A DNA stretch of 64,000 nt from an uncultured Alphaproteobacteria bacterium (lineage in GTDB: Bacteria > Pseudomonadota > Alphaproteobacteria > Micavibrionales > Micavibrionaceae): contig CALDTV010000016.1 in the NCBI GenBank assembly GCA_937923625.1, positions 62,001-126,000 on the forward strand. The letters are read 5' to 3'. Positions 53,575 to 63,519 of this stretch are shown here, piece by piece. The translations under genes and the position numbers were made by a program. Position 1 is the first letter of the stretch. The number at the start of each line of letters is the position of its first letter. Below the pieces are notes generated by a model. It had not been told where the DNA came from. It worked only from the letters and a program-made list of their open reading frames with translations, and did not search any database.

Positions 53575-54231
53575 CTATTTGGCTTTACTGCCATATGCGC
53601 GGATATTTTCGGTAATAAGCGGGCTGTCATACGTCCAGACATAGTCCTCGTTGAAGGCAAAATGCGGCATATAACGATTTTCCATGTAACGGGCGACAAC
53701 CAATTTTTCGCGATTATCCATCACATATTGTATACCGTCATGATCGACGATCAAAAAAGCATGGTCGCTCATGGTTTTACCATCATAAACCATCGTGATT
53801 TTCATCGAAGAAGCGGGAAACCCTAATTGGCGTAAGGTCATATATTTCGCAATCGCGTAATCTTCACAGTCGCCGCCATATTCCAAAAATTCTAATGGGG
53901 TCGCCCAATAATCTTTTTGCTTATAAACGTTTGGATCATATTTATAGGGATATTGCTCGAACCACATATTAACCCGCATCATTTGACGAATTTTAGGCTG
54001 ACCCTTCACTTCTTGGATCAATTTATTCCAATTATCCGTCTTTTCGGAGCGATATTTTGCTTTTTGAATGGGATGTTGTTTGAGGATATGATTCCATTTG
54101 GCTAAATCGGAAGAATAATATTTACCAATGGGTCTGTTACCCAAGACACTATCACGTGACTTTGCCATAGAAGGCGTTGCTGAAAGGCTCAACAGCGCAA
54201 AACACAACAGTAATACAAAATATTTACTCAT
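53575..54231 (-). CDS. Exported LapG-like transglutaminase-like cysteine protease
   Basis: The 218-residue protein has a signal peptide (YFVLLLCFALLSLSATPSMA) and the BTLCP domain (DUF920): a W...YATPLEF lead-in and GGDCEDYAIAKY with Cys122. His157 lies in MSDHAFLIVD and Asp172 in YVMDNREK, forming the probable catalytic triad. The His-Asp spacing of 15 equals that of the protein at 55079. LapG cleaves adhesins such as LapA under cyclic-di-GMP control; the substrate here is unknown. It is a shorter, soluble relative of the gene at 55079 and lacks the N-terminal sensor. Confidence 0.88.
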   Translation of the reverse strand: MSKYFVLLLCFALLSLSATPSMAKSRDSVLGNRPIGKYYSSDLAKWNHILKQHPIQKAKYRSEKTDNWNKLIQEVKGQPKIRQMMRVNMWFEQYPYKYDPNVYKQKDYWATPLEFLEYGGDCEDYAIAKYMTLRQLGFPASSMKITMVYDGKTMSDHAFLIVDHDGIQYVMDNREKLVVARYMENRYMPHFAFNEDYVWTYDSPLITENIRAYGSKAK

Positions 54232-54430
54232 TAAAAAAAATTTCCACCAAGTCTTTACGTAACATAGAATTCTTACATCAAGTAATATTGAAAATCAACT
54301 TACTTTAACAGTTTGAAGGTGTATTCTGCGCATAGCTAATAATTTTTTAAAAATATCAGTAACTTACTGCGCTTCAGGGCTGAATATAGTTTTAGTAAAT
54401 GTCAAAAATATTGGAAATAAGAGAGTTTTG

Positions 54431-55075
54431 ATGATGAAAACAGCCATGAGAGTAATATTATTAGCAGTAACATTCATAACATTAGGCTCATTTTCAGCCA
54501 GCCGCGCACAAGATAAAGGACAAGATATGCAACTCACGACACCATCCATCGAGACAGCCATTTTAGCAGGTGGATGCTTTTGGTGCGTCGAAAGCGACTT
54601 TGATAAATTAGATGGGGTCATCGAAACCACATCAGGTTATAGCGGCGGCACAATTCCCAATCCTACTTATCAAAATTACAATAAACCCGTTGAAGGTTTC
54701 GAGCCACATGTTGAAGTTCTTGAAGTAAAATATGATGCTACGAAAATCTCATATGAAGGAATTTTGGATTATTATTTCCGTCATATTGATCCAACCGATG
54801 ATGGGGGACAATTTTGTGATCGTGGCGCGTCATATCGTCCCGTCATATATGTGCAAAACGACCAAGAACGTGACATCGCCGTAGCAAAATCGAAAGAAGT
54901 CGCAGCGCTTATTAAACAAGATGTAAAAGTTGATATATTAGAAGCAACACAATTTTGGGCCGCGGAAGGTTATCACCAAAATTATTACAAAGAGAATCCA
55001 GTACGTTATAATTTATATCGTTGGAATTGTGGCCGTGATCAAAAAATCGAAAAGATTTGGAAAAAAGCCTCGTAA
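54431..55075 (+). CDS. msrA: Exported methionine-S-sulfoxide reductase MsrA
   Basis: The 214-residue protein has a signal peptide (VILLAVTFITLGSFSASRAQ) and the MsrA domain with catalytic Cys in AGGCFWCVESDFDKL, the TTSGYSGG region, and the HIDPTDDGGQFCDRG block. It reduces the S form of methionine sulfoxide. The frame begins at a TTG (54428), but ATG 54431 is the better start. It lies between two LapG-like protease genes on the opposite strand. Confidence 0.93.
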   Translation: MMKTAMRVILLAVTFITLGSFSASRAQDKGQDMQLTTPSIETAILAGGCFWCVESDFDKLDGVIETTSGYSGGTIPNPTYQNYNKPVEGFEPHVEVLEVKYDATKISYEGILDYYFRHIDPTDDGGQFCDRGASYRPVIYVQNDQERDIAVAKSKEVAALIKQDVKVDILEATQFWAAEGYHQNYYKENPVRYNLYRWNCGRDQKIEKIWKKAS

Positions 55076-55078
55076 ATC

Positions 55079-56050
55079 TTAACGGCTTGATGATGCCACG
55101 CGTGTTAAGCCATCGCCTGTTTTTGTGTGCAACCACCAAGCATTTTGGTTGATTGAAAAGATTGGCTTGTAATGACGGACACTAGAAACATTAACCGCAG
55201 ATTTAATTTGATTATCTAACAACATCGCACCTTGATCTGTGTAAACAATTAAAATTGCATGCGGTACATTTTTTTGTAAATCTTGAACAATCGCAATGCG
55301 TAGGCGGTTTTCAGGAACACCTAGCATTCTTAAAGCCGTATATTTAGCAATCGCAAAATCTTCACAATCACCACCACGCGCGAAAAATTCGACGGGTGTT
55401 GCCCAATAATCAGTCTTGCCGTAATTGGCATTATCGGTGACATATCTTTTTGCGTTCATCATATTATTGACCTGTGTCGCCATTTGATTAAGCGGCAAAT
55501 TACGCAAAGATTGTAAATTTTGCTTTAATTGACCAATGGCGCTCTCGCCCTGCGCGGATGATAGCTGTCTGTCAAAACGATTAAACATTGTTGTCCATTT
55601 TGTAAAAGCACTTAACGAGCTTGAACGTTTTTCCGTTGAGCCAAAAAGATTTGGATGGTAAGTCGCTTTTTGAATAGAATTTTGTACCAGCGAAATTTTA
55701 CCTGGAACATCCAAAACCTGCCCTGCCCGTGCTTGTTTCGCCGCGCCAAATGACGCAAAAGAGATAAAAACAGCCACACCCGCCATCATACAGCGAATCA
55801 TCATTTGCTCTGCTAATGTGCGACGAATGACATTTTTTGTGACAAGCTGGTTATTTACAAGATAATGACCAAGTTGCTGGCCATTCTCACGACTTTTATC
55901 TAAGGCTGATTTTAATTCTAAGGGGGACAATGACCCTTCTAGGACCAATAATTCCCCTAAACGGTTTTTCTTCAAACGTGCTTTTAAACGCGATAAAACG
56001 CCTCTATGTGTTTGCTGGCTTGATTTTATATTGTTTGTTAAATATGACAC
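55079..56050 (-). CDS. MshEN-like N-terminal domain fused to a LapG-like cysteine protease
   Basis: This 323-residue protein has three parts. Residues 30-53 (RLGELLVLEGSLSPLELKSA...) and 59-82 (QLGHYLVNNQLVTKNVIRRT...) are two 24-residue motifs separated by 5 residues, the geometry of the MshEN cyclic-di-GMP-binding domain. Residues 83-108 are a hydrophobic anchor (MIRCMMAGVAVFISFASFGA) ending QARA. Residues 115-323 are a BTLCP protease with Cys229 in GGDCEDFAIAKYTAL, His264 in PHAILIV and Asp279. Deviations from the MshEN consensus include Ser53 for Gln, Gln59 for Arg and Gln68 for Gly, so ligand binding must be tested. No LapD-like gene is seen in the window. Confidence 0.8.
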   Translation of the reverse strand: MSYLTNNIKSSQQTHRGVLSRLKARLKKNRLGELLVLEGSLSPLELKSALDKSRENGQQLGHYLVNNQLVTKNVIRRTLAEQMMIRCMMAGVAVFISFASFGAAKQARAGQVLDVPGKISLVQNSIQKATYHPNLFGSTEKRSSSLSAFTKWTTMFNRFDRQLSSAQGESAIGQLKQNLQSLRNLPLNQMATQVNNMMNAKRYVTDNANYGKTDYWATPVEFFARGGDCEDFAIAKYTALRMLGVPENRLRIAIVQDLQKNVPHAILIVYTDQGAMLLDNQIKSAVNVSSVRHYKPIFSINQNAWWLHTKTGDGLTRVASSSR

Positions 56051-56432
56051 GTTCGTTACCCCTCAATGCTTACAAATATGATTTGTCCTTATTACACACC
56101 AATTATGACATATAACAAGTTACTGAATTGTTAAAAATACCATCGCATTTTATATGATTGTGGGTAGAAACCTCTGAAAAACCTACATTTGTAGGGGAAT
56201 TACACAAGAATGAGCTTAAAAAATTATGTAATTAAAAAATAAATAGGCATAATTGTAAAAACGAAATCCAGTGCTTTTTATTGTTAAAAACATCCTTTCA
56301 GCATTCTGTAGGCTATTCTTCCTAAGTAATTTGTTTAAAAAATCGATAATTCCCCCTCTATACGTTAAAAACATTCCCTGATAGAATCACCCTGTCTTAA
56401 GTATTCGCCAGATTAGAAAAAAGCCCCATCTC
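56051..56432. other. 382-base gap upstream of the protease and the lipoprotein gene
   Basis: The gap is AT-rich and holds the divergent promoters of the genes at 55079 and 56433. A small palindrome, CCTACA-TT-TGTAGG, lies near 56181-56194. I see no other gene or RNA. Confidence 0.55.
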
Positions 56433-57353
56433 ATGAAAAAATCACTGCTCTTATCGCTATCCGCCCTTTCTGTTTCAGCCTGCGGCGCTATTGGCCCACA
56501 CAGCATGCCAACCGGCTATACGTATCATCACGACACTTATAAATCAGCGACCCCACCCGATTCACCCAGAATAACGGCGCAGCAACGCCATTATATGGAT
56601 GCCGCACAAGCAGAACAATTCCGCGAAGGCGTTCATGAACTTGTCAGCCGCCTAACAGCGCGGGCGGGCATGCCGCCAAAGCCTGTTTATGTTTTATCAC
56701 CAGAGCCAATGACAACTTTTTACGCCAATATAGACAATGATTTGCGTGAATCAATGCGTGCCATTGGTTATGCCATTTCTGATATGCCAAAAGATGCTTA
56801 TGTTTTTGTGTATGATGCCGCGCTGATTAATCAAGAACGGGGCGCCATCAGCACAGGGGCAGATAACGTTGAGCTAACATTAAAAGTTTTTAATAAGATT
56901 GGCCAAGATGCCCGCTTATTAAGTACAGAGACAGGCCGTTATTTTATTCAAGGGGCAGAGCTTCTTCATATCACGCCGTCGCAATATGATATCATGCCTT
57001 CATATTACACGATCAAAAAACAAGCAGAAGGTTATGATCTTATGCAAGAAGAGCCACGAACAGCTTCAACATTAGACGATGATCTTGATATGTTAGAAGA
57101 CCTTGTATTGCCCAAAACAAACGACCCTGTTTTTGCCCCATCAGGCGCTACCGTGCCCATGGGATCCGTTCCTAAACCTTTCATGACGCAGACAAGATCA
57201 TCGATTGATACATCAAATTATAATACAGGCCCTTCAAAGGCGATGACGATTAATTCAGGCAAAGTCTCATATGCTGATGATACATTTTCATCGCCTGTGC
57301 CAACAATTTCAGCACCAAACCAAGCACGTATTTCAAAACAAATGAATTATTAA
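56433..57353 (+). CDS. Hypothetical lipoprotein, 306 residues
   Basis: The protein has a signal peptide with lipobox (LSALSVSACGA), so it is probably a lipoprotein. Residues 60-190 form a compact region (AEQFREGVHELVSRLTARAG, then YVFVYDAALINQERGAISTG). The C-terminal third is Pro/Ser/Thr-rich and disordered. I do not recognise the family. Transcription is separate from its neighbours. Confidence 0.7.
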   Translation: MKKSLLLSLSALSVSACGAIGPHSMPTGYTYHHDTYKSATPPDSPRITAQQRHYMDAAQAEQFREGVHELVSRLTARAGMPPKPVYVLSPEPMTTFYANIDNDLRESMRAIGYAISDMPKDAYVFVYDAALINQERGAISTGADNVELTLKVFNKIGQDARLLSTETGRYFIQGAELLHITPSQYDIMPSYYTIKKQAEGYDLMQEEPRTASTLDDDLDMLEDLVLPKTNDPVFAPSGATVPMGSVPKPFMTQTRSSIDTSNYNTGPSKAMTINSGKVSYADDTFSSPVPTISAPNQARISKQMNY

Positions 57354-57471
57354 GCCCGTGAATCCTTAGACTCTTAAAGATACAAACATATCTATAAAGC
57401 TCAAAAAAAGAGCGTTCGCTTATAAAAGTCACACGCGGCAGGTGACGTCTTATTTTATTATTAAAGACTAT

Positions 57472-59208
57472 TTAATTTAGGGCGCTGACGGCTTTTGCGA
57501 CGGGCGCAATGGTCAAACATTCATTGAAATAGTTACAAGCGGCTTGAGCTTCTTTTTCATTAAACCCACCAAGGCGCGCACGAAAAACCAATCCATCATT
57601 CGTTCGAATCGGCACGGCCATGGGGCTTGCCTTCATTAGATCTTTAGGCAATTTCTTCTTTGCTTTATTCAGCGCCTCATCCGTATCAACGCGGCTTTTA
57701 AACGCGCCAATTTGAATAGCCCATTTGCCTACAACATCCCTTGGGTGCGGTAAATTAGTGGGGCTGACTGTTGTTGTCATGGCAACTGATTCTATTTCTA
57801 TCGAATTTTTTTCTGCGGCTGATTTACTTGTCATTTTGGACACCATGGCATGCCCAACATGGCGCAATGATTTTTCCACGGCTGTTGCAGGAGCCACACT
57901 AGGGCGATATTCCCCCTTATGGACAGCCACCGCAATTAAACCCGTCTCAAGGCGGCGCGATTCCGATGCGTCCGCATCCCCCTCACCAATGGCTTCTCCA
58001 AAACGCCCTTCCCTTAAGGCTTTACCCAAGGCCGTGTAATCTGGATGAAAACTACTATTTGATTGTGGTTTTTCGTTGGTTGTAATTTTTGTTGGCGTGC
58101 CAAAAGACGCTAAAGAGGTAAAATTCTTTGGCGCAGCCATATTACTGGCAACTTTTTGAGCAGAGCTTTGTGATGGTGCTTGTACAGAGTCCTGATTACC
58201 CGTTTCAATATCTTCAAAAGCAAGCTCTTCAAGCACTTGATTAATAACCTCTGCCTTCGCTTCTGGCTTACGTGGCAGGGGTTTTGGGACAATCGGCTTT
58301 TGTGCTGCAGATGTCATGACAGCTGCAATTTTTGTACCTGGTTTAGAGGGCGGAACAGGTGGCTGTTTTTGTGGGACAAGGCGCGCATGCCTTACTTTTG
58401 AAAAACCTGCATCCAAAATCTCAGCCATATGATCATTGCGTGTCTTGGAAGAGCGCCCCCCAAAAACAACCCCAATTAAACGCCGCCCATTACGATGAGC
58501 AGAAGCAACCAAGTTAAATCCCGCAGCATTAATGTAACCCGTTTTAAAACCATCCATGCCAGCATAGCTATTCAATAAACGATTATGATTACGGTATGTT
58601 TTACCCTTATAGGTAAAGCTTCTTGTAGAAAAATAACGATAATAATGCGGATAACGTTTTAACATGTAGCGCGCCAATTTTGCCATGTCACGCGCTGTAC
58701 TCACTTGGGCAGGATGATGAAGACCATTGGCATTTTTAAATCGCGTATTTCGCATACCAATGGTACGCGCCCGCGCGGTCATCATGGCCGCAAAACGCGG
58801 TTGCGACCCGCCCAATTTTTCAGCCAAAGCAACAGCCACATCATTCGCAGATTTGGTCACTAAAGCATAAATAGCATCTTCAACCTTAATGGATGAGCCA
58901 GCAGGTAATCCTAATTTACTCGGTACTTGTCTAGCCGCAAGCCCAGATATACGCACGCGCGTGCTCTTGCGAATCTGGCGGCGATCCAACGCTTCAAACG
59001 TCAATAATAACGTCATCATTTTGGTCAATGATGCGGGATGAAGCGATTTGTCCGCATGCCTTTGTGATAAAATCATGCCCGTATCAGCATCCATCACCAA
59101 AGAAGCATATTTCTTATTCTCAGATTTCTTGCTACGCGCATCCGCAACAGATGTGACAGCGAAAAACGCTATTGCCACCATCGTAATAAGGGATAAAATT
59201 TTAGGCAC
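57472..59208 (-). CDS. D-alanyl-D-alanine carboxypeptidase (S11) with SPOR domain
   Basis: The 578-residue protein has a signal peptide, then an S11 peptidase with the SxxK motif S60-K63 (HPASLTKMMT), the SxN motif S120-N122 (KSANDV) and KTG at 222-224 (GFKTGYI). A Pro/Lys-rich linker region with varied sequence (about 290-490) leads to a SPOR peptidoglycan-binding domain (WAIQIGAFKSRVDTDEALNK, then GLVFRARLGGFNEKEAQAAC). It trims pentapeptides in the septal region of the cell wall. The linker is unusually long. Confidence 0.93.
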   Translation of the reverse strand: MPKILSLITMVAIAFFAVTSVADARSKKSENKKYASLVMDADTGMILSQRHADKSLHPASLTKMMTLLLTFEALDRRQIRKSTRVRISGLAARQVPSKLGLPAGSSIKVEDAIYALVTKSANDVAVALAEKLGGSQPRFAAMMTARARTIGMRNTRFKNANGLHHPAQVSTARDMAKLARYMLKRYPHYYRYFSTRSFTYKGKTYRNHNRLLNSYAGMDGFKTGYINAAGFNLVASAHRNGRRLIGVVFGGRSSKTRNDHMAEILDAGFSKVRHARLVPQKQPPVPPSKPGTKIAAVMTSAAQKPIVPKPLPRKPEAKAEVINQVLEELAFEDIETGNQDSVQAPSQSSAQKVASNMAAPKNFTSLASFGTPTKITTNEKPQSNSSFHPDYTALGKALREGRFGEAIGEGDADASESRRLETGLIAVAVHKGEYRPSVAPATAVEKSLRHVGHAMVSKMTSKSAAEKNSIEIESVAMTTTVSPTNLPHPRDVVGKWAIQIGAFKSRVDTDEALNKAKKKLPKDLMKASPMAVPIRTNDGLVFRARLGGFNEKEAQAACNYFNECLTIAPVAKAVSALN

Positions 59209-59589
59209 TTTTTTGATATTATCTTCCTAATATTTTTCTGACAAAATTGCTGCCTTTAAAGAAATGAGAAAATTTCTTTAAAAACTAAACCAATATAATA
59301 ACATAATTTCAAAGAAATGGTACGGCTATTAGCTTTAACCTCATATAAAATAAGAACTTACGCCAAAACTTACATATGTAGTCTTACAGGTTTTTTTCAG
59401 TGTTATTATTTTTCATATAAAGATATCGTTAACGTGATAATTTCATGCTTCCATGCCTGATCTAATTGTTTTTTGAGAGTGTTTTCGTTATGATATGGCG
59501 CGATTGAACTAGGCCTTAAAGTCAAAAAACTTTGGCCTATCACATCTAGAATGAATGATTTTGATAATATAGGCGCATAAAAAATTAAT
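59209..59589. other. 381-base gap between the carboxypeptidase gene and clpS
   Basis: The gap is AT-rich and holds two divergent promoter regions. A hairpin, AGGCC-TT-AAAGT (59511-59522) paired with ACTTTGGCCT (59529-59538), lies before clpS. No coding frame or RNA gene is convincing here. Confidence 0.55.
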
Positions 59590-59967
59590 ATGAATAATGC
59601 TATGAGCAACACAATATATAATGATGACCAACCCTCTAAACCTGAGGATGGTGATAATGCGCCGCATGAAAGCCAAGAAACGGGTCTTTTATTAAAACCC
59701 AAGCCAAAAACAAAAAAACCTTCGATGTATAAGGTTTTGCTTTTGAACGATGATTACACCCCCATGGAATTTGTAGTTCATATTTTGGAAAGATTTTTCA
59801 ATAAAAATAGACAAGAAGCAACGGACGTTATGTTGCATGTTCACCGTCGCGGCGTGGGTATTTGCGGCATATTCACCTACGAAGTTGCCGAAACAAAAGT
59901 TGCCCAAGTCATGGATTTCGCCCGCGCAAATGAACAACCACTGCAATGTACGATGGAGAAGGAATAA
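59590..59967 (+). CDS. clpS: ATP-dependent Clp protease adaptor ClpS
   Basis: The 125-residue protein has a disordered N-terminus, then the ClpS domain: [20 protein letters not shown] with the N-degron pocket, AGVGICG-like [20 protein letters not shown], and the [11 protein letters not shown] end. ClpS delivers N-end rule substrates to ClpA. The next gene, clpA, starts 2 bases after the stop, the usual pairing. Confidence 0.95.
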   Translation: MNNAMSNTIYNDDQPSKPEDGDNAPHESQETGLLLKPKPKTKKPSMYKVLLLNDDYTPMEFVVHILERFFNKNRQEATDVMLHVHRRGVGICGIFTYEVAETKVAQVMDFARANEQPLQCTMEKE

Positions 59968-59969
59968 AT

Positions 59970-62273
59970 ATGTTATCCCGCAATCTTGAGCAAACACTTC
60001 ATAAAGCCTTATCCGAAGCGACAAGTCGTACCCACGAATATGCCACGTTGGAGCATTTGTTATTGGCATTAACGCATGATCAAGATGCGATGGCAGTATT
60101 ACGTTCTTGCGGAATCAAGCTGGATAATATTCGTGAAGAATTAACCAACCATGTTGATCGGGAACTAACTTATTTAAAATCAGAAGACGCCGAAGAAGCC
60201 AAGCCGACCACAGCTTTCCAGCGTGTGTTACAACGCGCCGCCATTCATGTTCAATCATCCGGGCGCGAAGAAGTTACAGGCGCGAATGTTTTGGTCGCCC
60301 TATTTTCTGAGCGTGAAAGTCACGCTGTTTACTTCTTACAAGAACAAGACATGACGCGTTTTGATGCGGTCAATTATATTTCCCACGGTATCGCAAAAGT
60401 GCCGGGCGTGGAAACATCGCCCGCCGCGCCAACAGGAACAGACGAAAATAATGAAGAAGCAGAAGGCACAAAGACAGGACAAGAAGCCTTAAACGCCTAT
60501 TGCAAAAACCTCAACGACAAAGCCCGTGAGGGTAAAATTGATACATTGATTGGCCGTGATAAAGAGGTCAACCGCACCATCCAAATTCTGTGCCGCCGCA
60601 CAAAAAACAACCCGCTTTACGTCGGTGACCCGGGCGTTGGTAAAACGGCCATCGCTGAAGGCTTAGCCAAGAAGATCAATGACAATGACGTGCCCGAAGT
60701 TCTAAAAGAAGCCGTTATTTTCTCACTTGATATGGGCGCCTTATTGGCGGGAACACGCTATCGCGGTGATTTTGAAGAGCGTTTAAAAGCTGTTTTAAAA
60801 GAGTTAGAGACAATGCCGCACGCCGTTTTATTCATTGATGAAATTCATACGATCATTGGCGCAGGCGCAACCAGTGGCGGCGCAATGGATGCATCAAACC
60901 TATTAAAACCAAGCTTATCCAACGGTACATTGCGCTGTGTTGGATCGACCACTTACAAAGAATACCGCAATCATTTTGAAAAAGACCGCGCATTGGTTCG
61001 TCGTTTTCAAAAAATTGATGTGGAAGAACCCTCCATTGATGAAGCGATTAAAATCCTTCAAGGGCTCAAAAAATATTACCAAGACCATCATAAAATTGAA
61101 TATACAGATGACGCCATAAAAGCAGCCGTAGAATTATCAGCAAAATATATGGGGGATCGTAAACTCCCCGATAAAGCTATCGATATCATCGACGAAGTTG
61201 GTGCGGCACAGATGCTCGTGCCTGAAGAAAAACGTAAGAAAGTTATTGATCTAAAAGACATTGAAGATGTTGTAGCGGCCATTGCACGCATCCCTACCAA
61301 ATCACTGACCAAAGATGATAAATCCGCGCTTAAAAATATGGAGCGCGATTTAAAGACATTGGTATTTGATCAAGATGAAGCGATTGAAACATTGGCAGAT
61401 GCTATTAAACTCTCTCGTGCTGGCCTACGCGATCCAGACAAGCCCATTGGCTGTTATTTATTCTCTGGCCCGACGGGTGTGGGTAAAACCGAAGTCGCAA
61501 AACAACTCGCGTTATCTATGGGCGTGGATTTAGCGCGCTTTGATATGTCTGAATATATGGAGCGTCACTCTGTGGCCCGTATGATCGGCTCACCACCAGG
61601 ATACGTAGGGTACGAACAAGGCGGTTTACTAACAGATAAAGTCGATCAAACTCCACATTGTGTTTTACTGCTGGATGAAATCGAAAAAGCTCACCCAGAT
61701 ATTTACAATATTCTGTTGCAAGTCATGGATTACGGTAAGCTGACGGATAATAACGGCAAGACCATTGATTTTCGCAATGTCGTCCTGATCATGACCACCA
61801 ATGCCGGCGCCGCAGAGCTTGCCAAAGCCCCTGTTGGGTTTGAACGTGAAATGCGCGTTGATGAAGATAAAGAAGCGATCAATAAAATGTTTTCGCCTGA
61901 ATTTAGAAACCGCCTAGATGCGATTGTCCCGTTTAAGGCCTTATCGCAAGGCACAGTTGCCAAAGTCGTTGATAAATTCATCGCTCAATTAGAAGCGCAA
62001 CTATCCGAAAAGAATGTTGCCATTCAACTGAGTGATGCGGCACGCGATTACTTAGCCAAAAAAGGCTATGATCCTGCCATGGGTGCACGGCCATTAGGGC
62101 GCGTTATCCAAGAAAAGATCAAAAAAGAATTAGCCGAAGAAGTTCTATTTGGGAAATTAATCAATGGTGGCACAGTCAAAATTGACGCGAAAAACAATGC
62201 GCTAAAATTTAGCTACGTCAAAGCTCCAGAAGAAAAAAAGAAAAAACCCACCAGTAAAGAAACGGTCAAATAA
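59970..62273 (+). CDS. clpA: ATP-dependent Clp protease ATPase ClpA
   Basis: The 767-residue AAA+ unfoldase has the N-domain ([20 protein letters not shown]). The first ATPase module has Walker A in GDPGVGKT and the [10 protein letters not shown] region; the second has [21 protein letters not shown] and the C-terminal [21 protein letters not shown] start at ATG 59970, because AAGGAATAAAT precedes it and MLSRNLEQ is the family N-terminus. It unfolds substrates for ClpP. The palindromic repeat at 62321 follows. Confidence 0.96.
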   Translation: MLSRNLEQTLHKALSEATSRTHEYATLEHLLLALTHDQDAMAVLRSCGIKLDNIREELTNHVDRELTYLKSEDAEEAKPTTAFQRVLQRAAIHVQSSGREEVTGANVLVALFSERESHAVYFLQEQDMTRFDAVNYISHGIAKVPGVETSPAAPTGTDENNEEAEGTKTGQEALNAYCKNLNDKAREGKIDTLIGRDKEVNRTIQILCRRTKNNPLYVGDPGVGKTAIAEGLAKKINDNDVPEVLKEAVIFSLDMGALLAGTRYRGDFEERLKAVLKELETMPHAVLFIDEIHTIIGAGATSGGAMDASNLLKPSLSNGTLRCVGSTTYKEYRNHFEKDRALVRRFQKIDVEEPSIDEAIKILQGLKKYYQDHHKIEYTDDAIKAAVELSAKYMGDRKLPDKAIDIIDEVGAAQMLVPEEKRKKVIDLKDIEDVVAAIARIPTKSLTKDDKSALKNMERDLKTLVFDQDEAIETLADAIKLSRAGLRDPDKPIGCYLFSGPTGVGKTEVAKQLALSMGVDLARFDMSEYMERHSVARMIGSPPGYVGYEQGGLLTDKVDQTPHCVLLLDEIEKAHPDIYNILLQVMDYGKLTDNNGKTIDFRNVVLIMTTNAGAAELAKAPVGFEREMRVDEDKEAINKMFSPEFRNRLDAIVPFKALSQGTVAKVVDKFIAQLEAQLSEKNVAIQLSDAARDYLAKKGYDPAMGARPLGRVIQEKIKKELAEEVLFGKLINGGTVKIDAKNNALKFSYVKAPEEKKKKPTSKETVK

Positions 62274-62320
62274 AACCGTTATTTTAACTCGGCATAAATG
62301 AGCCTAAAATCAAAAGGTTT

Positions 62321-62413
62321 CGTCATTACGAGGAGCCCTTGCGACGCAGTAATCTAGAGTTTATCAGAACCACTCTAGATTGTTTTGCCTGAATAAATTG
62401 CTTCTCAATGACG
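62321..62413. repeat. Dispersed palindromic repeat, copy 2
   Basis: The element opens with CGTCATTACGAGGAG and closes with TCAATGACG. AATCTAGAGT (62351-62360) pairs with ACTCTAGATT (62372-62381). The ends match those of the copy at 27727, but the centre differs. It lies between the convergent clpA and RidA genes. Confidence 0.78.
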
Positions 62414-62483
62414 AGAGCGCCACCTTCACAGGAGAGGCATAGTTTTTGTCTCAATTAAGATTGCGCATTATTTACAGGGCAAA

Positions 62484-62948
62484 CTATTTAATCTCAAAAA
62501 CCGCATCTATTTCAACGGCAAAACCCGCTGGTAAGGACGGTGCACCCACGGCAAAACGGGCATGCTTACCACGTTCTTCGCCCAAGGCGGCAACCATCAA
62601 ATCTGACGCAGCGTTAATGACCAAAGATTGATCCGTAAAATCAGGCGTGCAATTCACAAAACCACCAAGTTTTACGCAACGTACAACGCGGCTCCAATCC
62701 CCTTCAACGGCGTCACAAACTTGGCGCAAGACATTCAGCCCGCATTGCTCCGCCGCCGCGCCTGCGGTTTGCATGTCAACATCAATACCGACCTTGCCCT
62801 TAAAGTCTTGATCGCTGCCTATAGGTACTTGTCCTGCGACGAAAACCATATTGCCCGCCGTCACAAAAGGAAGATAGTTGAATAATGGCGGCGCAGATTC
62901 AGGCAAAATGAATCCTCGTTCTTTAAGATTAGCGATAACATCAGACAT
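62484..62948 (-). CDS. RidA/YjgF/YER057c-family protein
   Basis: The 154-residue protein has the RidA pattern: FVTAGNMVFVAGQVP, LNVLRQVCDAVEGDWSRVV, LGGFVNCTPDFTDQSLVINA and GKHARFAVGAPSLPAGFAVE with the conserved substrate Arg. Canonical RidA deaminates reactive enamines. This variant belongs to a subfamily of uncertain substrate. Confidence 0.92.
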   Translation of the reverse strand: MSDVIANLKERGFILPESAPPLFNYLPFVTAGNMVFVAGQVPIGSDQDFKGKVGIDVDMQTAGAAAEQCGLNVLRQVCDAVEGDWSRVVRCVKLGGFVNCTPDFTDQSLVINAASDLMVAALGEERGKHARFAVGAPSLPAGFAVEIDAVFEIK

Positions 62949-63081
62949 CGTATTTTTCCTTTATAATAAGCGCTTACGCGCTTTTGCGTGAGGACGCTTT
63001 TGCGATAAGCATGGTTTAATCTTGATTTCTCCCCTGTTTTACGTCATTTCTTATGGGGACTAAAGACCTAAAGGAAATGAG

Positions 63082-63477
63082 ATGGGATTATTTAGCTTTT
63101 TGGGCGTTTTATCGCCTGTGCATATGAACATGACAAAGCTTTTCAGCCGCACAACATCTGTTGGTGTGGATTCCTTTGGCAATAAATATTTCACCGCAAA
63201 ACCGCGCAAAGGTTATAAACGTGAACGTCGCTGGGTCATATATAAAGGCGCACCAGAAGCGACAAAGATCCCACCTGAATGGCATGGTTGGATGCATCAT
63301 CAAACAGATGTGATCCCGAGCAGTGATAACAAATCATTCCGCCGCAAATGGCAAAAACCGCATCAGCAGAATATGACAGGAACGAATGAAGCCTACCGCC
63401 CCCCTGGACATATTTTAAAAGGTGGCAAGCGCGAAAAAGCGACAGGTGATTATGAGGCATGGACCCCGCCCGAATAA
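63082..63477 (+). CDS. NDUFA12-like NADH:ubiquinone oxidoreductase accessory protein
   Basis: The 131-residue protein has the family pattern GVDSFGNKYFTAKPRKGYKR followed by RRWVIYKGAPEATKIPPEWH and GWMHHQTDVIP, then a Pro-rich tail ending in EAWTPPE. NDUFA12 is an accessory subunit of complex I known in mitochondria and alphaproteobacteria. It supports the taxonomic assignment. mlaD follows 42 bases downstream. Confidence 0.9.
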   Translation: MGLFSFLGVLSPVHMNMTKLFSRTTSVGVDSFGNKYFTAKPRKGYKRERRWVIYKGAPEATKIPPEWHGWMHHQTDVIPSSDNKSFRRKWQKPHQQNMTGTNEAYRPPGHILKGGKREKATGDYEAWTPPE

Positions 63478-63485
63478 ATTTAAAA

Positions 63486-63505
63486 AAACTTTTTTAAAAA
63501 AGTTT
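63486..63505. repeat. AT-rich perfect palindrome between NDUFA12 and mlaD
   Basis: AAACTTTTTT and AAAAAAGTTT form a perfect 20-base palindrome with no loop. It lies just before the AAGGAGAAAAAAAG ribosome binding site of mlaD. It could be an operator or partial terminator. Confidence 0.5.
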
Positions 63506-63519
63506 AAGGAGAAAAAAAG

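Noticed and set aside
59406-59702. Minus-strand 98-residue frame opposite clpS
   Set aside because: It overlaps the clear clpS start, has no ribosome binding site and no recognisable domain.
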